From contig CAYVKM010000023.1 in NCBI GenBank assembly GCA_964452045.1, positions 1 to 43,793 on the forward strand: DNA of 43,793 bases, given 5' to 3'. Below are positions 1 through 9,370 of the stretch, one piece after another (position 1 is the first letter of the stretch; every line of letters starts with the position of its first letter). Source of the stretch: CAYVKM01 sp964452045 (GTDB lineage: Bacteria > Calditrichota > Calditrichia > RBG-13-44-9). Below the pieces are notes generated by a model that saw nothing but the letters and a program-made list of their open reading frames with translations, was not told the origin of the DNA and did not search any database. The translations under genes were made by a program, and so were the position numbers.

Positions 1-120
1 GAAGACTGGAACCTGACTTCTTCAGTAGGCCAGGCAATTTCCAGCGGCATATATCTGTTCACTGTAGAAGATATCAAGAATGGCGATGTACAGGTTGGTA
101 AATTTGTCATTATTAAATAA
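1..120 (+). CDS. 3' end of a secreted protein with a sorting-type C-terminal tail (5' truncated by window edge)
   Basis: Frame 1 is open from the first base to a TAA at 118-120 and encodes 39 residues. They include 'SSGIYLFTVE' and end in 'VGKFVIIK'. This matches the last part of the FlgD-like/type IX-secretion C-terminal tails seen on other proteins in this window: a small-residue turn, then G-I-Y, a beta strand, and a K-F/M-hydrophobic-K terminus. Only the tail is visible, so the function of the protein cannot be said. It lies 38 bp upstream of the PorV/PorQ-like gene on the same strand and may be co-transcribed with it. Confidence 0.7.
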   Translation, partial: EDWNLTSSVGQAISSGIYLFTVEDIKNGDVQVGKFVIIK

Positions 121-158
121 ATGATAAGAAAGTTTCCAGATAAAATGGGAAGAGAAAT

Positions 159-1082
159 ATGATTAAGAAGATTTTATTCGTAATCCTTTTAATTCCGGTT
201 CTGGTTTTTGCCCAGTATGAAAGGCCGGGAAGTACCGATGCTCAATTTCTGAAAATTGGGGTTAGCCCCAGAGCAGCGGGAATGGCAGGCGCTTTTATCT
301 CCATTACCGATGGCGCCGAGGCGACGTATTATAATCCTGCTGCTTTATCGCGAATTGGAAACATGGATTTTGTTTTTACACATACGGAATGGTTTGCAGG
401 CATAAATCATGAATTTGCTGCCGGGGTAAAATCATTCGGTAATCTGGGCAGTTTCGGAATATCGGTTATCGCCCTTTACACCGATGAGATGAAGGTTAGA
501 ACCCCGCTGCAACCGGAGGGGACGGGCGAGACGTTTTATTCGGGAAATTACAAATTCGGACTTTCCTACTCCCGATTTCTCACCGACCGGGTAACTTTTG
601 GCGGTACGGTTAATTTAGTCCACATGTCATTATTTCAGGATTTTAAGGCAGATGCAGTTGCTGTCGATTTTGGTGTACTTTATGTCACCGATTTCAGGGG
701 ATTTAAATTTGGAATGAAGATTGCTAATTTTGGCTCAGAGATCAAATTCGTAAATGAATCTTACCCCTTACCGACTAATTTTCAATTCGGTCTCTCAATG
801 AATGCAATACAAATGGAAAACCAAAATTTGCTGGTTGGTTTTATGGCGATTAAACCCAATGATGGGGCGCCACTCAGCCAGATTGGTCTGGAATGGGGCT
901 TGAAACAAATCCTATTTATCCGCGGTGGTTATGAGCTCAATCATGAAATATCAACCTATTCATTTGGTGGCGGTCTTCACTGGAATGTTTTTGATTATTT
1001 GCTCAAGTTTGACTACTCTTACAGCGATTTCAGTCTTTTGGGCGGTGCCCACCGCTTTAGTATTGGTTTTAACTTTAAATAA
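159..1082 (+). CDS. PorV/PorQ-family (UPF0164-like) outer-membrane protein
   Basis: The 307-residue product begins with a signal peptide (about residues 1-18, ending VLVFAQ). The mature N-terminus carries 'FLKIGVSPRAAGMAGAF' and then 'ATYYNPAAL', the hallmark of the PorV/PorQ family. The rest alternates aromatic and glycine-rich strands and ends '...FSIGFNFK', as expected of an outer-membrane beta-barrel. PorV-type proteins take part in type IX secretion or in handling its cargo at the outer membrane. That fits the following genes, several of which end in sorting-like tails. The start at ATG 159 follows a GGGAAGAG purine stretch at a good distance. The family call is secure; PorV cannot be told from PorQ or another paralogue, and the role in secretion is inferred. 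Confidence 0.85.
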   Translation: MIKKILFVILLIPVLVFAQYERPGSTDAQFLKIGVSPRAAGMAGAFISITDGAEATYYNPAALSRIGNMDFVFTHTEWFAGINHEFAAGVKSFGNLGSFGISVIALYTDEMKVRTPLQPEGTGETFYSGNYKFGLSYSRFLTDRVTFGGTVNLVHMSLFQDFKADAVAVDFGVLYVTDFRGFKFGMKIANFGSEIKFVNESYPLPTNFQFGLSMNAIQMENQNLLVGFMAIKPNDGAPLSQIGLEWGLKQILFIRGGYELNHEISTYSFGGGLHWNVFDYLLKFDYSYSDFSLLGGAHRFSIGFNFK

Positions 1083-1103
1083 TGAGAGAGATTTATTTGT
1101 TTG

Positions 1104-3824
1104 ATGATAATACCATTTTTACAGGTAAACTTAACCTGTCTCTTTTTGTCGGTTTGTCTTGTTTTTTTTCAGTCTGGATTTACGCAATCTACCGGAACTT
1201 CGGTCTATTTTAAAAATTTTGTTCGACACGTTGAGGGAGAGTTGTGTACTCATACTTCTCTTCAGGCTACTTTTACAGCTTACCTTAATAATAATCTGGA
1301 TAAAATTTTAATTGAAAATGCCCCGCGTTGGGAAGTTGGTGGTGATCCCAATATTAACGGCCAGGGTGTTTTTGGCGTGGAATTGGGAAATTTTATCGAT
1401 CCCACACTTGCCATTGGGGACAGTGTATTTTTCAGATTTACCTGCAATGAAACCGACCAGCAGGGAATATTAAAAGCACAGGTGAGTGGAATTCCCTGGT
1501 ATTATTTCCCGACCACATTAATTCTTCAACCTATGAATATTCCTGCGCCACCTGAGAACATTATTCTTACTATTGTAAACCACCAGCGGCTAATTCAATG
1601 GGATCAGATGCCGGGTGTAGATTATACGGTTTACCGTTGCCTGGTCTCGGATACTGTTGCCTTTGCTCAATCCCGAATACTGTACCAGAGAATTGCCACA
1701 AATCTTGTGACCAACCAATTTCTTGATACCACCTCCTCTGTGGAAGACCATGGGTATATTATTATCCCTAAACTGGGAAATGTCTATGGTTCTCATTCCG
1801 AAGAAGTTACAGATTACCCCGCAACTCCGGTGAGCCTTGAAGCCGCAATTGCCTACAGCCAACCACTAACCGTGGCGGTAACCTGGATTCAGCCTGGAGA
1901 CACTTCTAATCTGCATTATCAGGTCTATCGATCTCAAGCTCCTAATACACCTGCAGATTCTCTTCATCTTTTTGCAACCACCCATCAATTCTTCTGTCTG
2001 GATTCCTCGGTGACCAATGGTGAAAGCTATTATTACCGGGTTACGGCAGTGAATGAAATTGGGGTAAACAGCATTCCTTCGGCAGAAGTACAGGTGCTGG
2101 CCCAACCTTCACCGAACGATACCCCTGATCTTGATATCCTGTATATTTCCCGTTCTTCAAAATATCCCAGGTTTGAGGTCGAATACGATCCGCCTGGCTA
2201 TAATCCGCATCTGAAACCGGGTACCCAAAATTTGCAGCATTATCCCAATGTTGGTGAACCAATGAAATACATTGCTACCATCCGGAATAGCGGGGGCGCC
2301 ACCATCGAGAACTATCAGATTCACTGGTATGCAGATTCGGTCCTGGTGCAATCAGAAACTCGCGGACAACTTTTCCCGCGTCAGTGGACCACCTCCCAGA
2401 TTATTTATACCTGGTCGAGTGATCCGGTATTAATAGAGTGTGAAGTCGAGACAAGTCCGTTGGTTAATGAGATCACTCAACAGAATAATTCTCTGATCAT
2501 TCGCAGCAATGCACTATCTTTCCATTTTCATGCCGAGGCAAATATTCTAGATTTGTTTGAATCGCACCAAAATCCGATGGGCTCTTACAGCTTTGAAGAT
2601 TGGGCGCAGGTACAGGTTGCGAAAATGAATCAGTTTTTCCGGGATGCGGTCTATCCTGACTTTACCCCGAATGGTTTGCCGGAAAATGTGTTTCTCGATA
2701 CGGTCAGTTACTACCCAAACGGAGCTCTCCCTGCCGGTGGCACTCATGCCCCGGATCATGTACTCTGGGATGGGCAGTGGGGATTTACCGGGGATGCCAA
2801 TGCCATCAACTATTTCCAAAATATTGTTTTGAATCAGAACAATGGTATGGATTGGGCACTGTTGCACGAACTGGGTCATCAGATCGGGCTGATCGATCTT
2901 TACAATATGGATGTCCAGCAGAGTGAGTTGCAGGTGATTGAGCCACGAACCGGACAGGCACCACCGCTAACACCTGTTGCCTGGGATGTTCTCTATTATT
3001 CCAGCCGTCATAACTATCTGATGCATTCCAATTTTCAGGCGGGTTTCTCCGATCATTCCACTGGTGGATTGTTGAGAAATCTTAGTAAACGCCGGGGTTA
3101 CTTTGGTGATTACCTGGCAGACCTGCCGTCTGAAAATACTTTCCATATTCAATTGCCTGATGGTTCTCCGGTCAGGAATGCGCAAATCTGGATTTATCAG
3201 ATGCAGGATAGCCATATCCCCAATCTGGCAAAATTTAAAGGGATTACAGATAATCTTGGTAACTATACCTTCCCGCATGAGACGGATCCCCAGTATTCCA
3301 GTGGACTGTATGTGGAAAATCCCTTCTCTACTATTTACAGCCAGGCACCACATGTGGTTGGAACCAATTCGGTCTTATTCCTGCGGGTAGCAAAAGGGGA
3401 CAGTGTAGGTTACCGGTTTGTCGATATTTGCGATTTTAATGTGGCCTTCTGGTCCGGACAAACAAACAATGCCAGTTATGATCTTGAAATCAATAAATGG
3501 TTTAATCTTCCTGCAGTTACACTAGCCGGTTGGGAAGACCTGCCGAAAACGTTTGATTTGTTTCAGAATCATCCAAATCCGTTCAATCCGGAAACTGAGA
3601 TAGATTACCAATTGCCGAGAACATCGGATGTAAATGTGACCGTGTACAATTTGCTTGGGCAGGTGGTAAAAAATCTGGTTAATGAATTTCTTGAACCAGG
3701 GAAATATAAAGTTCTATGGGATGGAAAGAATGACAGAGGAATATCAGTCGCCAGTGGAATTTATATATATCGTTTACAGGCAGGTCCATTTGTTTCCAGT
3801 AAAAAAATGTTTTTCTTAAGATAG
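1104..3824 (+). CDS. Large secreted multidomain protein: novel module, FN3 repeats, HExxHxxGxxD metallopeptidase-like domain, sorting tail
   Basis: About 906 residues with a signal peptide (cleavage near FTQS, residue 28). In order: an unrecognised beta-rich module shared with four other proteins here (about 34-144), two FN3-like domains (about 147-333), a CARDB-like adhesive domain (about 345-470), a catalytic-looking domain (about 475-670), a carboxypeptidase-regulatory-like beta domain (about 675-790), and a C-terminal sorting tail (about 820-906, with NHPNPFNPE). The catalytic-looking domain contains HELGHQIGLID, which fits a metzincin HExxHxxGxxD zinc site, and about 50 residues later 'YLMHSN', a possible Met-turn. 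This suggests an extracellular zinc protease with adhesion modules; substrate unknown. An in-frame TTG at 1101 directly precedes ATG 1104, and ATG is preferred. It is paralogous to the next gene. Domain names other than the motif are fold-level guesses. Confidence 0.72.
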   Translation: MIIPFLQVNLTCLFLSVCLVFFQSGFTQSTGTSVYFKNFVRHVEGELCTHTSLQATFTAYLNNNLDKILIENAPRWEVGGDPNINGQGVFGVELGNFIDPTLAIGDSVFFRFTCNETDQQGILKAQVSGIPWYYFPTTLILQPMNIPAPPENIILTIVNHQRLIQWDQMPGVDYTVYRCLVSDTVAFAQSRILYQRIATNLVTNQFLDTTSSVEDHGYIIIPKLGNVYGSHSEEVTDYPATPVSLEAAIAYSQPLTVAVTWIQPGDTSNLHYQVYRSQAPNTPADSLHLFATTHQFFCLDSSVTNGESYYYRVTAVNEIGVNSIPSAEVQVLAQPSPNDTPDLDILYISRSSKYPRFEVEYDPPGYNPHLKPGTQNLQHYPNVGEPMKYIATIRNSGGATIENYQIHWYADSVLVQSETRGQLFPRQWTTSQIIYTWSSDPVLIECEVETSPLVNEITQQNNSLIIRSNALSFHFHAEANILDLFESHQNPMGSYSFEDWAQVQVAKMNQFFRDAVYPDFTPNGLPENVFLDTVSYYPNGALPAGGTHAPDHVLWDGQWGFTGDANAINYFQNIVLNQNNGMDWALLHELGHQIGLIDLYNMDVQQSELQVIEPRTGQAPPLTPVAWDVLYYSSRHNYLMHSNFQAGFSDHSTGGLLRNLSKRRGYFGDYLADLPSENTFHIQLPDGSPVRNAQIWIYQMQDSHIPNLAKFKGITDNLGNYTFPHETDPQYSSGLYVENPFSTIYSQAPHVVGTNSVLFLRVAKGDSVGYRFVDICDFNVAFWSGQTNNASYDLEINKWFNLPAVTLAGWEDLPKTFDLFQNHPNPFNPETEIDYQLPRTSDVNVTVYNLLGQVVKNLVNEFLEPGKYKVLWDGKNDRGISVASGIYIYRLQAGPFVSSKKMFFLR

Positions 3825-3860
3825 ATTAATTGCAATTGATAAATAGAACGGGTTAAAAAT

Positions 3861-6311
3861 ATGTTGAGAAAAAAAATTATTGTTTTAATTTCAGCTTTAA
3901 TCTCTCTGATGAGTTATTCTTCTCTAATTTCAACCGGCCACGCCGAAAGTGGTGATGATTATATTTACTTTAAAAATTTTGTCCGGCATGTAAATGGCCA
4001 GCTATGCAGTCACATTCCACCGGAAGCTACATTCCTCGCTTATTTAAATCAGGATTTAGACAAGATACTGGTGGAGAATGCCACCCGCTGGGATCCGATG
4101 GGTGAACCAAATATTTCCGGGAATGGTACTTTTGGGGTGGAGCTTGGAAATTTTAGTAATCCCTCGCTGGCTGTAGGAGACAGCGTGTTCATCCAGTTTA
4201 CCTGCAACTCCACCCAGCAGCAAGGCACTCTAGCCAGCCAGGTAACAGGAATACCCTGGTATTACTTTCCGGCAACGCTGTATCTTCAGGGAGTTAATTT
4301 ACCGGATCCTCCACAGAATGTAACCCTCGTTACTGATACGATTAATTACCAGCGAACCCTGACCTGGTCCCAAGTAAGCGGAATAACCTATGATATTTAC
4401 CGAAGGGCTTACAGTGATACAATTGATGATGGGCGACCACGGATGCTTTACACTAGGATTGCCCAGAATCTTTCGGCCAATCAGTACATTGATCTCACTT
4501 CAACCGGGAATGAAAGATACGGCTATATTATATTTGCGATTTCGGGAGATGGTATCAGAAGCTCCCACTCGGAAGAAGTCAATGAAGATCCCTATGTCAG
4601 ACCAGGACTAGATCTTACCATAAAATATATGGCCAGATTACCTCGTATCAGTTATGTCTGGGGAAGCATCAATCCGGCAGTTGAAGGTTGGCCCATGCTA
4701 AATGATCCGGTTACCTGGCGGGCAGTGGTTAAAAACTGGTCGGATTCGACCCTCAGTGATGTTTCATTTAAATGGATTATGGATGGGCAAGCAGTGGATT
4801 CGGGATTTGTAACTATCCCGGCGGGTGATACTGCTTTTGTGGATTATCCCTGGAATTGGACATTCGACCGGCATGTACTTCGCTTTTTACTGGATCCCCT
4901 GGAGGCTATTCCCGAAGAGGAAGAGAATAACAATGAATTGCTGGTTTATACCAATGCTATCACGGCCGGTTTTTATGTGGAACAAAGTGTATATGATTAT
5001 TTTCATCAGTACCAAAAAGAACTTGGAGTAGGTTCCAACTGCTGGGAGGACTGGGCTCACCGCCACATAAAAAGATGGAATTTAATGTTTCACTCGGCCA
5101 TTTATCCTGATTCTCCCGATGGTGTGCTGGATCGCATCCGGCTGGATAAAATTACCATCGTGCCGGATGGAGCATTACCCCTGGCAGGAGGATTGCCCAG
5201 TAATAATCCAAATCTGAACGACCGGACCATCGATCTTCAGTGGGGATTCGCTGCCACGCTTCTCAACGGGACCTTTTATGCCAATCATACCAGTATCTCT
5301 ACCACCAATGCCTTTTATTTCGAAGGTTCACTACTTCATGAATTAGGGCATGCCCGATATTTGATCGATGTTTACGGATTTAATGTCGATGAAAACGGCA
5401 GCGGCAGTTCAGTCGCTATCACCGAGAATGGACAATTGATTGTCGGGACTCCCTATATGCCGATGATGGGTGGCGGGGTATATTTTACCCCGATCCAGGG
5501 TTTGATGAATGGGCAATATACCTGGGTTGACGAGTATAGCACTGCAGCTATGAACCTGATTGTCGGACACCGGGCTATTTTAGGTAATTATAATGCGCCG
5601 GGAAATATTGGCGTCTTCATGCAGGATTTACCGGCAAATAACAGGATCTTGCTGAAGGATCAGAATGGGAATGCACTAACATATGCAGATGTAAGGATCT
5701 ACCAGGCAGGACCGCGATCCGGCGTCTGGTATGGTAAATATTTTGATGATACACCCGATCTTCAATTTACCGCAGACAGCACCGGTGCGGTTCTGGTTGG
5801 TCGCTGTCCGTTTTCTTCAACCGGTCAAATTGTACACGACTATGGACACTCCACCAGTATTTTGATTCTCCGGGTTGAACATAATGGACTGATCGGATAT
5901 GGATTTGTTGAGGTTTCCTGGTTTAACATGGAATACTGGCGTGGGAATACTTCGATGGGAAATTATGAACTGGAGGTAAACCTGGTTAATCCGGCCGCTA
6001 TCGCTGCGGGCGAGCTGCAGAGTCTTCCTAATGATTTTGTTTTGCAGCAAAATTATCCGAATCCGTTTAATCCAACTACGACAATCCGGTATCGGATTCC
6101 AAAGAGCAGTCCGGTAAAATTGATCATTTACAACAGTCTGGGACAATTGGTCAGGACACTGGTGAATAATCCACAGCAAACCGCTGGCAACTTTTCAGCG
6201 GTCTGGGATGGCAGTGATGACAATGGTCTGCTGGCTCCCAGCGGCGTCTATTTTTATCGACTGATTGCCGGTGAGTATCAGCAGACGCATAAAATGTTAT
6301 TTCTGAAATAA
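3861..6311 (+). CDS. Secreted metallopeptidase-like protein, paralogue of the preceding gene, with shared module and sorting tail
   Basis: 816 residues with a signal peptide (about 1-29). In order: the shared module (about 34-145, with FKNFVRH, GVELGNF and GDSVFIQFTC), one FN3-like domain (about 148-240, with YDIYRRAYSDT), a CARDB-like domain (about 250-370), a peptidase-like domain (about 375-590), a regulatory-like beta domain, and a sorting tail (about 730-816, with NYPNPFNPTT). The zinc-site candidate is HELGHARYLID at 493-503. It keeps both His, the Glu and the Asp at the third-ligand position, but the usual metzincin Gly is Tyr. A possible Met-turn is MPMMGGG at 533-539. Compared with its neighbour it lacks the second FN3 domain. 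It starts 36 bp after the previous stop, probably in one operon. It is either an active secreted protease or a degenerate, binding-only relative. Confidence 0.72.
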   Translation: MLRKKIIVLISALISLMSYSSLISTGHAESGDDYIYFKNFVRHVNGQLCSHIPPEATFLAYLNQDLDKILVENATRWDPMGEPNISGNGTFGVELGNFSNPSLAVGDSVFIQFTCNSTQQQGTLASQVTGIPWYYFPATLYLQGVNLPDPPQNVTLVTDTINYQRTLTWSQVSGITYDIYRRAYSDTIDDGRPRMLYTRIAQNLSANQYIDLTSTGNERYGYIIFAISGDGIRSSHSEEVNEDPYVRPGLDLTIKYMARLPRISYVWGSINPAVEGWPMLNDPVTWRAVVKNWSDSTLSDVSFKWIMDGQAVDSGFVTIPAGDTAFVDYPWNWTFDRHVLRFLLDPLEAIPEEEENNNELLVYTNAITAGFYVEQSVYDYFHQYQKELGVGSNCWEDWAHRHIKRWNLMFHSAIYPDSPDGVLDRIRLDKITIVPDGALPLAGGLPSNNPNLNDRTIDLQWGFAATLLNGTFYANHTSISTTNAFYFEGSLLHELGHARYLIDVYGFNVDENGSGSSVAITENGQLIVGTPYMPMMGGGVYFTPIQGLMNGQYTWVDEYSTAAMNLIVGHRAILGNYNAPGNIGVFMQDLPANNRILLKDQNGNALTYADVRIYQAGPRSGVWYGKYFDDTPDLQFTADSTGAVLVGRCPFSSTGQIVHDYGHSTSILILRVEHNGLIGYGFVEVSWFNMEYWRGNTSMGNYELEVNLVNPAAIAAGELQSLPNDFVLQQNYPNPFNPTTTIRYRIPKSSPVKLIIYNSLGQLVRTLVNNPQQTAGNFSAVWDGSDDNGLLAPSGVYFYRLIAGEYQQTHKMLFLK

Positions 6312-6329
6312 AGGTAAAACGAAAGTTTT

Positions 6330-8621
6330 ATGCCGCTTAAGAATCTAATATTATTTGTATGTCTTTTTGCCGTAATCATCTGTCCGGTAATCATTTATCC
6401 GCAAACCGGTGAACCGGTGCGGACCCAATGGCGCTCTCCCGATGGTTCGCAGCCGATGAGTTATGTAGAATGGAAAAAAAATTGGGACAGCCAGCCCCTT
6501 CAGCCCGGTGGCGAGGTGAAATACCGTTCCTGGAATACCAATCCGGTAGTGTCGGATTCTTTTGTGTTTGGTGACGATTATGCCTATTTCAAGGGATTTG
6601 TAAGACACAGTGATGGTACGCTGTGTGAAGAGCTTCCCCCGATCGCCAGCTTTACTGTTACCCTTAATTGTGATGATTCAATAATCTTGACGGATGATTC
6701 GCCCCGCTGGGCCGTCGGCGATCCCAATATCAGTGGTTTGGGATGGTATGGAATTGAACTGGGCAATTTTATTGATCCGGAGGTGACGCTGGGAGATTCT
6801 TTCCAAATTACTTTTTCCTGCTATAATACCAGCGGGGAATATGAGCAGGGAGAATATCAGGATTTTGTTTATTCACTTCCCCTGGTTTCTTTCCCCGGTA
6901 CACTTTATCTGCAAAACCGGCAAATTCCTCTGCCGCCAGTTGATATTAAGCTCAGACGCGAAAATGGGCAGATCAGAATTTCCTGGAATCAGGAATCGGG
7001 ATTGAACTATTCCGTCTACCGGCGATCGCAGAGTGATACGCTGGTTTTGAATTATCCCCGCTGCCAGTATGAAAGGATCGCCGAGAATATCATCGATTCG
7101 GTTTATTTTGACAATTCCATCGATACCACTGAAGTTTATGCCTATTTACTTTTTTCAACCAGGATACAGAACAGTTTAAAGAGTGGCCGCTCGCGGGAAG
7201 TGCGGGAAGAGGATTTGTTTCCTAAAGTGAGGGCAGTATTTGTGCAACCGGAACTGTATAATGCGATTGAAACCCGGCTGATGCAAATGGTGCAGGATTG
7301 GCAGGATGAGGATGCTGAGGTGATTGTCTATGCTATGCAGTTTTCCACAGTTCAGGCATTTCGCGATACTTTGCGGTCCATCCCGGGCTTAGCCGGTGCT
7401 CTGCTTATTGGTAATTTTCCGGTTCCCTGGTTTCAGTTCTGTGATGATAATGGTGAGAATTATCAGGAATATCCGGCAGATCTTTATTATATGGATTTGG
7501 ATGGCATCTGGGAAGATAATTTTCAGCATCCGGTTGCCGGTCCGCTCATCCCGGGTTCCGATGGAATATTTGATACCCATTATGCGGACTATCCCAGAAC
7601 CTCCGAAAAACCGGATATCGTGATTGGTCGGATTACTCCAACCCCCGGTATGGGAGATCCGGAGGAAGTGGTCAATAATTACCTGAATAAATGTTATCAG
7701 TATCGGCATGATATCGGGGATATTCGCCAGAATTTTCGGGCACTGGCCTACCCGGATGACGATTGGAATACCTGGGGTCATGATATCGCGAGGGATTATC
7801 TCAGCCTGGTTTATCCGGAGTACGATTGCATTTTTGAGATCAATGCAACCACGGGCACTGGTTATCGCGATCTTTTGGATGAACACTACAGCCTCATTCA
7901 TGTCTGGGTGCACTCCTGGACCCAGGGTCATGCCTTTAGTGTAAATAATGGCACCCAAACCGAATATTTCTATAACAGTCAGATTCTGCCCTCAAACACC
8001 AATGCCAATTTCTTCCATCTGTTTGCCTGCGGAAACTGCCGATATGTGGAGGATCTAAATTGTGGGGCTGTGTATGCCTTGCAGACAACTGCTGGGATAA
8101 ACACCATCGGTTCCACCCACAGCGGTGGTATGCTGGAATTCAATTATTTTTATCAGCGTCTGGCAGAGGGGGTTTCCTTTGGTGAAGCCTATTTTAAAAC
8201 ATTTGAGCATGTGGGGCAGTTTGGGTTCAGCAGCGGCGCCCGGGGCTGGTACTATGGACTTACTTTCAATGGGGACCCTTTTATTATTCCGCAACCATCT
8301 TCCGTTACCAATATTACTCAGAACAATATCAAACCTGGAACGCCGGTCCTATCACTTTCCAATTATCCAAATCCCTTTAATAATGTGACAACCATAGAAT
8401 GTATACTGCCGGATAATTCACAGATTACTTTAACCATTTATAATTTGCTTGGTCAACCGGTAAAGAATCTGACCAGCCGTACATATCCAGCTGGCACCCA
8501 TAAATTTTACTGGGATGGAGTGGATAATTTAAACAGAAAGGTGGCCAGCGGTGTCTATCTCTCCGAATTAAAAATAAATAGAAATCGAACTGTTACCAGA
8601 AAAATATTACTTTTACAATAA
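6330..8621 (+). CDS. Gingipain-like (peptidase family C25) secreted cysteine peptidase candidate with shared module and sorting tail
   Basis: 763 residues: a signal peptide (about 1-25), a low-complexity spacer that may be a propeptide (26-80), the shared module (83-195, with YFKGFVRHSDG, DPNISG and YGIELGNF), an FN3-like domain (about 200-290, with YSVYRRSQSDT), a peptidase-like domain (298-660), and a sorting tail (about 672-763, with NYPNPFNN). The peptidase-like domain has alternating beta strands and helices, with 'AGALLIGNFPVPWF' and 'PDIVIGRI'. His residues follow a hydrophobic strand (VWVHSWTQGH, 528 and 534), and 'FHLFACGNC' places a Cys at 567 after Ala. That is the clan CD arrangement used by gingipains and caspases. 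The family is inferred from these motifs. It follows two metallopeptidase-like genes with the same N-terminal cassette, so three protease-like proteins share one targeting or binding element. Confidence 0.72.
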   Translation: MPLKNLILFVCLFAVIICPVIIYPQTGEPVRTQWRSPDGSQPMSYVEWKKNWDSQPLQPGGEVKYRSWNTNPVVSDSFVFGDDYAYFKGFVRHSDGTLCEELPPIASFTVTLNCDDSIILTDDSPRWAVGDPNISGLGWYGIELGNFIDPEVTLGDSFQITFSCYNTSGEYEQGEYQDFVYSLPLVSFPGTLYLQNRQIPLPPVDIKLRRENGQIRISWNQESGLNYSVYRRSQSDTLVLNYPRCQYERIAENIIDSVYFDNSIDTTEVYAYLLFSTRIQNSLKSGRSREVREEDLFPKVRAVFVQPELYNAIETRLMQMVQDWQDEDAEVIVYAMQFSTVQAFRDTLRSIPGLAGALLIGNFPVPWFQFCDDNGENYQEYPADLYYMDLDGIWEDNFQHPVAGPLIPGSDGIFDTHYADYPRTSEKPDIVIGRITPTPGMGDPEEVVNNYLNKCYQYRHDIGDIRQNFRALAYPDDDWNTWGHDIARDYLSLVYPEYDCIFEINATTGTGYRDLLDEHYSLIHVWVHSWTQGHAFSVNNGTQTEYFYNSQILPSNTNANFFHLFACGNCRYVEDLNCGAVYALQTTAGINTIGSTHSGGMLEFNYFYQRLAEGVSFGEAYFKTFEHVGQFGFSSGARGWYYGLTFNGDPFIIPQPSSVTNITQNNIKPGTPVLSLSNYPNPFNNVTTIECILPDNSQITLTIYNLLGQPVKNLTSRTYPAGTHKFYWDGVDNLNRKVASGVYLSELKINRNRTVTRKILLLQ

Positions 8622-8627
8622 AGATTT

Positions 8628-9365
8628 ATGAAGAACCATTTCAAATTAATTAGGATCTTATATTTTTCATTTCTCCTCCTCACTGTGCTGTGGCAGAGTG
8701 GCTTTGCTCATGGTTATGTTTTTTCCAAAGCGAACGAGGAAATGCGGGAAGAGATCAATCTACAGATATCCCGTAACATCATCCTGATGAAATACGAGTC
8801 CACCTATTTCGGCCAGATTGCGCCACATATCCGCAATATGATAGATACCGATGCCGATACCATTCTAACTGAAGTTGAAATCGATTCCTTCTTTCAGTTT
8901 TATAAGGATACCTTCAACAAGCAGTTTGAGAATACCGGATTTGAGATTGGTTCCCAACCGGTTCACTTACACCTGGCAACAGTGCTGTCACCCATGCTCC
9001 AGTCGGATTCGTTGCTTGCCCCATTCAAGGTACAGTTAATATTTACCCTCACCGGATTCGATCTGAATCCCGGGGAATATGATCTCTATATCGATCCCAA
9101 AGTCCTGTTTGAAGGCGGAAACCATTTTGTGCATCTGGCAAAAGAATTGGTGGCTTTCACCCGGGATCAGGAGCAGGCGATTGGCCGCTACCTCCAGGTA
9201 GGGATGACCGGAGATCCGGATGTTCAGTTCATATCCACCTATCCCGGACGCTTGAAAAAACACGGGAAGATGGTCTCCATCTATGGCGTTTTCTATGATA
9301 ATACGCTGTTAAAATTGGGTCCGTCCAATTATCAGAAAATTCATATTCGATTTAAAATTGGCTGA
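8628..9365 (+). CDS. Exported protein with an EF-hand-like loop, partner of a NicO-family metal exporter
   Basis: 245 residues with a signal sequence or N-terminal anchor (about 8-28, ending SGFAHG). The mature part is soluble and probably periplasmic. Residues 73-84 (DTDADTILTEVE) fit a canonical EF-hand calcium loop, with Asp at positions 1, 3 and 5 and Glu at 12. The C-terminal half is beta-rich. It begins 7 bp after the preceding stop and ends 5 bp before the NicO-family transporter gene, so the two are almost certainly co-translated. Small periplasmic partner proteins are common next to NicO/RcnA-type transporters, where they may sense or deliver metal. I do not recognise a named family; the metal-related role is inferred from the neighbour and the loop. 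Confidence 0.65.
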   Translation: MKNHFKLIRILYFSFLLLTVLWQSGFAHGYVFSKANEEMREEINLQISRNIILMKYESTYFGQIAPHIRNMIDTDADTILTEVEIDSFFQFYKDTFNKQFENTGFEIGSQPVHLHLATVLSPMLQSDSLLAPFKVQLIFTLTGFDLNPGEYDLYIDPKVLFEGGNHFVHLAKELVAFTRDQEQAIGRYLQVGMTGDPDVQFISTYPGRLKKHGKMVSIYGVFYDNTLLKLGPSNYQKIHIRFKIG

Positions 9366-9370
9366 TTGGA

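Noticed and set aside
7389..7958. 189-codon open frame on the minus strand
   Set aside because: It is antisense to the C25-like gene, whose catalytic motifs are on the plus strand; no protein family was recognised.
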